9,754 nucleotides of DNA from Thiobacillaceae bacterium (GTDB taxonomy: Bacteria; Pseudomonadota; Gammaproteobacteria; Burkholderiales; Thiobacillaceae). Where the stretch lies: assembly GCA_012274165.1 (NCBI GenBank), contig JAAPAA010000245.1:1-9754 (forward strand). Direction: 5' to 3'. Each line of letters begins with the position of its first letter. Within the stretch, counting starts at the first letter, position 1. Positions 6,895-9,754 of this stretch are shown one piece after another. The notes beneath the pieces were generated by a model. It made no database searches and was not told where the DNA came from. It saw only the letters and a program-made list of their open reading frames with translations. The translations under genes and the position numbers were made by a program.

Positions 6895-7613
6895 TTGGCC
6901 TGGGCCTGGGGCTGGTCGCCATACTCGGCGGCCAGGCGATGGAGGGCGGGCATATCGGCCTGTTTTTGCAACCCGCGGCTTTCGTGATCGTTGTCTTGGG
7001 CACCCTGGCTGCGGTGCTGCTGCATTTTCCCCTGGCGGTGTTTCTGCGCGGCATGCGCATGTCGAAATGGGTGTTCCGGCCGCCCGAGTCCGACACCCAT
7101 GTGCTCATCCGCCGGGTGATTCTGTGGTCAAACACCACGCGCAAGGAAGGCGTGCTGGCACTGGAACGGCACGTCAACATGACCTCCGATCCGTTCCAGA
7201 AAGCCGGTCTGCAGTTACTGGTCGATGGGGCCGATGCCGACAAACTGCGCGATACGCTCGATGTGCAAATCAGCAATTTCGAAACTGCCGAGCGCCAGGC
7301 CGCACGGGTGTGGGAGGCCGCAGGCGGCTATGCGCCCACGCTTGGCATTCTCGGCGCAGTGATCGGCCTGATCCACGTCATGGAAAACCTGTCCGACCCG
7401 AGCAAGCTGGGGGCGGGCATTGCGATCGCCTTCGTCGCAACCATCTATGGCGTCGGTTTGGCCAACCTGGTGTTTCTGCCGATTGCAAACAAGATCAAGT
7501 TCACCATTGCGCGCCGCGTGACCGAACGTGAAATCATCTGCGACGGCCTCATCGGCATTGCGCATGGCGACAATCCGCGCATTATCGAAGCTCGCTTGAA
7601 AGGCTATGTTTGA
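6876..7613 (+). CDS. motC: MotC-type (MotA-family) flagellar stator ion-channel subunit
   Basis: A 245-residue MotA/TolQ/ExbB-family protein. In flagella such subunits form a ring of five around two MotB/MotD subunits; ion flow drives the ring against the rotor protein FliG. Four membrane segments are visible near 4-22, 33-52, 152-170 and 180-203. The cytoplasmic loop has TRKEGVLALERHV (88-100), where R89 and E97 match the charged residues of E. coli MotA (R90, E98) that contact FliG. The pore prolines are in YAPTLGILGAVIGLIHVM (152-169; P154) and LPIANKIK (201-208; P202). SDPSKLGAGIAIAFVATIYG (173-192) is a family signature. It resembles the MotC branch (P. aeruginosa MotC, also encoded near fliA), and the next gene is MotD-like. 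A separate motB at the left edge shows this is a second stator set. PomA-like naming is possible; the ion used is not decided by sequence alone. Confidence 0.93.
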   Translation: MDRGSLIGLGLGLVAILGGQAMEGGHIGLFLQPAAFVIVVLGTLAAVLLHFPLAVFLRGMRMSKWVFRPPESDTHVLIRRVILWSNTTRKEGVLALERHVNMTSDPFQKAGLQLLVDGADADKLRDTLDVQISNFETAERQAARVWEAAGGYAPTLGILGAVIGLIHVMENLSDPSKLGAGIAIAFVATIYGVGLANLVFLPIANKIKFTIARRVTEREIICDGLIGIAHGDNPRIIEARLKGYV

Positions 7614-8407
7614 TGCGCAAACGCAGGCGCATTGAGTATGACCATGAGAACCACGACCGCTGGCTGATTTCGTATGCCGACTTCATCACCCTGCTGTTCG
7701 CATTTTTTGTGGTGATGTATGCCATTTCCGCCGTCAACGAAGGCAAATACCGCGTCCTCGCCAACTCGCTGGGCGACGCCTTTGGCAGGTCCCCCGCCAG
7801 CGAAGATGCCCGCGTGCCGGAACTGCCCTCGGTCAAATTGCCGCCCGAGGTCAAGCAACGCACCCTGAAACAGCAGCAAAGCGTCGAAGAACAGGCGCAC
7901 ATGACCGACGTGGCCAGTACGCTGCTCGCGGCTATGGGGCCGCTGGTGAAAGAGGGCAAGGTACGGGTCACCCAAAGCCGGCGTGGCGTCAGTATCGAGA
8001 TCAACGCAAACGTCCTGTTCGAGCCCGGCAAGGCCGAACTGCACCCGCATTCGCTGCAAGTGCTGCAAGCCGTGGCTGTAGCCTTGAGAAACGAGCCGTT
8101 TAACATCGAGGTCACCGGCCACACCGACAATGTACAGATCAGCAATTCCACGTTTGCCTCCAACTGGGAACTGTCTGCCATGCGCGCCACCAGTGTGGTG
8201 CGGCTGCTGGCGGCGAACGGGATACCCTCCGATCGCCTGCTGGCGATAGGCAGCGAGGCCAGCCACCCGATCGCCTCCAACGATACCGAAGACGGCCGGG
8301 CGCGAAATCGCCGCGTCGAGTTGATGGTTTTATCCGGTTTGCCTGATACCGTAGAGGAAATCCCGCTTGCCCCGCCGCCGAAAACGGGCAGCCCGATTCG
8401 ACCTTGA
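7613..8407 (+). CDS. motD: MotD-type (MotB-family) flagellar stator anchor subunit
   Basis: A 264-residue partner of the preceding MotC-type protein. A basic N-terminus (MRKRRR) is followed by one membrane helix, ISYADFITLLFAFFVVMYAI (19-38), with the ion-binding Asp at D23. VNEGKYRVLANSLGDAFG (41-58) matches the MotD plug/linker region that keeps the channel shut until assembly. After a variable Glu/Gln-rich linker comes the OmpA-like peptidoglycan-binding domain: VLFEPGKAEL (134-143), VTGHTDNVQI (167-176), NWELSAMRATSVVRLL (184-199) and RARNRRVELMV (229-239). A Pro-rich tail ends it. The chosen start is ATG 7613, sharing one base with the motC stop (TGATG); the in-frame TTG at 7610 is less likely. 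GAAAGG (7598-7603) is a fair ribosome site. The membrane helix is close to P. aeruginosa MotD as I recall it. Confidence 0.94.
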   Translation: MRKRRRIEYDHENHDRWLISYADFITLLFAFFVVMYAISAVNEGKYRVLANSLGDAFGRSPASEDARVPELPSVKLPPEVKQRTLKQQQSVEEQAHMTDVASTLLAAMGPLVKEGKVRVTQSRRGVSIEINANVLFEPGKAELHPHSLQVLQAVAVALRNEPFNIEVTGHTDNVQISNSTFASNWELSAMRATSVVRLLAANGIPSDRLLAIGSEASHPIASNDTEDGRARNRRVELMVLSGLPDTVEEIPLAPPPKTGSPIRP

Positions 8408-8431
8408 AAACCCGCAGATAAGCTCGATACT
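8404..8431 (+). promoter_or_regulatory. candidate promoter of lon
   Basis: TTGAAA (8404-8409; 5/6 to the -35 consensus) and GATACT (8426-8431; 4/6 to the -10 consensus) are separated by 16 nt. The -35 box overlaps the motD stop codon. CTTGAAA (8403-8409) is also a full match to the -35 element of sigma-32 heat-shock promoters, but the matching -10 (CTCGATAC, 8423-8430) is poor. Transcription would start near 8438, about 45 nt before the lon ATG. lon genes are often heat-shock induced, so a stress-responsive promoter here would make sense. Confidence 0.45.
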
Positions 8432-8460
8432 TCTGGCAGGGTGTTTGAGCCCTGCCAGAA
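8431..8460 (+). repeat. perfect 11-bp inverted repeat between motD and lon
   Basis: TTCTGGCAGGG (8431-8441) and CCCTGCCAGAA (8450-8460) are exact complements around an 8-nt loop. In RNA reading through from motD this makes a strong hairpin and may end the flagellar transcript, but no U-run follows on either strand, so it is not a classic intrinsic terminator. It begins at the last base of the proposed lon -10 box, so in DNA it could be an operator covering the start site. It does not match CIRCE or HspR-type repeats. Confidence 0.6.
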
Positions 8461-8481
8461 TCGACACGAGAACAATAAACC

Positions 8482-9754
8482 ATGCCCAAGCATTCCGCCC
8501 CTGAAGACGAACCCTCAGTCGAGTTGCAATTGCCGATCGATCCGCTGTTGCCAAGCGAGCTATACCTGTTGCCGTTGACCGAAAAACCGTTCTTCCCGGC
8601 GCAAACCATGCCGCTGCTGATGAATGAGGCGCCGTGGCTGACGACAGTCGAGGCCATCGGCGAATCCGAGCACCACATGGTGGGTCTGGTGGTGGTCAAG
8701 CCCGACAACACCGATGAGGTGAAGCGGGTGGATTTCCGCAGCATCGGTACGCTGGTGCGCATCCATCATCCGGTTCGATCCGACGGCAAGATGCAGTTCA
8801 TCGCCGAAGGCCGGCGCCGTTTCCGCATTGTCGAGTGGTTGTCCGAAACGGCGCCGTTCAAGGTCAGGGTCGATTACCCGAACGAAACGGGCAAGCCGGA
8901 TTCCGAAGAAATCCGCGCGTATTCCATTGCGATCATCAATACGATCAAGGACTTGCTGCCGCTTAATCCGCTTTATTCTGAAGAGCTGAAATTTTTCCTG
9001 AACCGCTTTGGACCAAACGAGCCTTCGCAACTGACCGACTTTGCCGCCAGCCTGACCACGGCGTCGAAACAGTCCTTGCAGGATGTGCTGGAAGCGTTTG
9101 GCCTGAAAAAGCGCATGGAAAAAGTGCTGGTGCTGTTGAAAAAAGAGCTCGACGTGGCACGCCTGCAATCGGACATCCGCGGCAAAGTGGACGAAAAAAT
9201 GAGCGAGCAGCAGCGCGAATTCTTTCTGCGCCAGCAGCTCAAAGCCATCCAGAAAGAACTGGGTCTGGCCAAGGACGACAAGACCTCCGAGCTCGATACC
9301 TTCAACGAGCGCATCGCCAAACTGACCCTGCCCGAGGCGGCCAAAAAGCGCATCGACGAGGAAATGCACAAGCTGTCGCTGCTGGAAACCGGCTCGCCGG
9401 AGTACAGCGTGACCCGCAACTATCTCGACTGGCTGACCGTGCTGCCGTGGGGCGTACATACCCAGGACAAGATCGACCTCGAGTTCGCGCGCAAGATCCT
9501 CGACCGCGACCATGACGGCCTCGATGACGTCAAAGACCGCATTATCGAATTCCTCGCGGTGGGCGCGATGCGAGGTGAAATGGCGGGCTCGATCCTGCTG
9601 CTGATCGGACCGCCCGGCGTCGGCAAGACCTCGATCGGCAAGTCCATCGCCGAAACCCTGGGGCGCAAGTTCTATCGTTTCTCGGTCGGCGGCATGCGCG
9701 ATGAAGCCGAAATCAAGGGCCATCGCCGCACCTACATCGGCGCGATGCCGGGAA
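8482..9754 (+). CDS. lon: Lon-family ATP-dependent protease, N-terminal 424 residues (3' end outside window)
   Basis: ATG 8482 opens a frame that stays open to the right edge. Lon degrades misfolded and selected regulatory proteins in the cytoplasm as an ATP-driven hexamer. The N-terminal LON substrate domain covers about 25-220, with LYLLPLTEKPFFPAQTMPLL (27-46), ELKFFLNRFGPNEPSQLTDF (168-187) and a following helix. A coiled-coil middle part includes QQREFFLRQQLKAIQKELGL (245-264). ETGSPEYSVTRNYLDWL and LPWG precede the AAA+ module, whose Walker A is GPPGVGKT (376-383). The Walker B, sensor and Ser-Lys protease parts lie beyond the window. KPFFPAQTMPLL and ELLPLNPLYSEELK-like wording recall the second Lon of pseudomonads (AsrA type) more than E. 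coli Lon; this is from memory. The ribosome site is weak (GAGAA about 9 nt upstream). No earlier in-frame start exists after the TAA at 8419-8421. Probably an independent unit from the flagellar genes. Confidence 0.93.
   Translation, partial: MPKHSAPEDEPSVELQLPIDPLLPSELYLLPLTEKPFFPAQTMPLLMNEAPWLTTVEAIGESEHHMVGLVVVKPDNTDEVKRVDFRSIGTLVRIHHPVRSDGKMQFIAEGRRRFRIVEWLSETAPFKVRVDYPNETGKPDSEEIRAYSIAIINTIKDLLPLNPLYSEELKFFLNRFGPNEPSQLTDFAASLTTASKQSLQDVLEAFGLKKRMEKVLVLLKKELDVARLQSDIRGKVDEKMSEQQREFFLRQQLKAIQKELGLAKDDKTSELDTFNERIAKLTLPEAAKKRIDEEMHKLSLLETGSPEYSVTRNYLDWLTVLPWGVHTQDKIDLEFARKILDRDHDGLDDVKDRIIEFLAVGAMRGEMAGSILLLIGPPGVGKTSIGKSIAETLGRKFYRFSVGGMRDEAEIKGHRRTYIGAMPG

Noticed and set aside
7610..7612. 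TTG at 7610 as the motD start
   Set aside because: ATG follows immediately at 7613 and forms a normal TGATG stop-start overlap.

Overview
The window is a flagellar gene cluster, all on the + strand and almost gap-free, followed by the start of a Lon-family protease gene. Order: motB (3' end only) - flhB - flhA - flhF - flhG/fleN-like - fliA - motC-type stator gene - motD-type stator gene - lon (5' end only). High GC content, the flhB-flhA-flhF-flhG-fliA order and the MotC/MotD-type stator pair point to a Gram-negative proteobacterium with polar flagella. I favour a betaproteobacterium over a Pseudomonas-like gammaproteobacterium, partly because no cheYZAB genes lie between fliA and motC. The lineage is an inference, not a proven call.

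Layout: 1-614 is the peptidoglycan-binding end of MotB. 615-763 is a non-coding leader with two inverted repeats and a possible promoter. 764-8407 is a single transcription-unit candidate. In it flhB/flhA and flhA/flhF overlap by 4 bp (ATGA), flhF/flhG by 8 bp, flhG and fliA are 12 bp apart, fliA/motC overlap by 19 bp, and motC/motD share one base (TGATG). 8408-8481 is a 74-bp gap with a perfect 11-bp inverted repeat and a sigma-70-like promoter whose -35 box overlaps the motD stop codon. 8482 to the end encodes the first 424 residues of a Lon protease.

How the genes work together: FlhB and FlhA are the two export-gate proteins of the flagellar type III secretion apparatus. FlhF (SRP-type GTPase) and FlhG (MinD-type protein) set flagellar site and number. 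FliA (sigma-28) switches on late flagellar genes. MotB (with a presumed upstream MotA) and MotC/MotD supply two separate stator sets. Lon is a general ATP-dependent protease and probably its own transcription unit.

I found no wholly new system. The most interesting points are the FlhG homologue, which keeps the FlhF-activating DQAxxLR helix but has lost the MinD signature lysine and the usual catalytic aspartate, and the promoter/inverted-repeat arrangement before lon.
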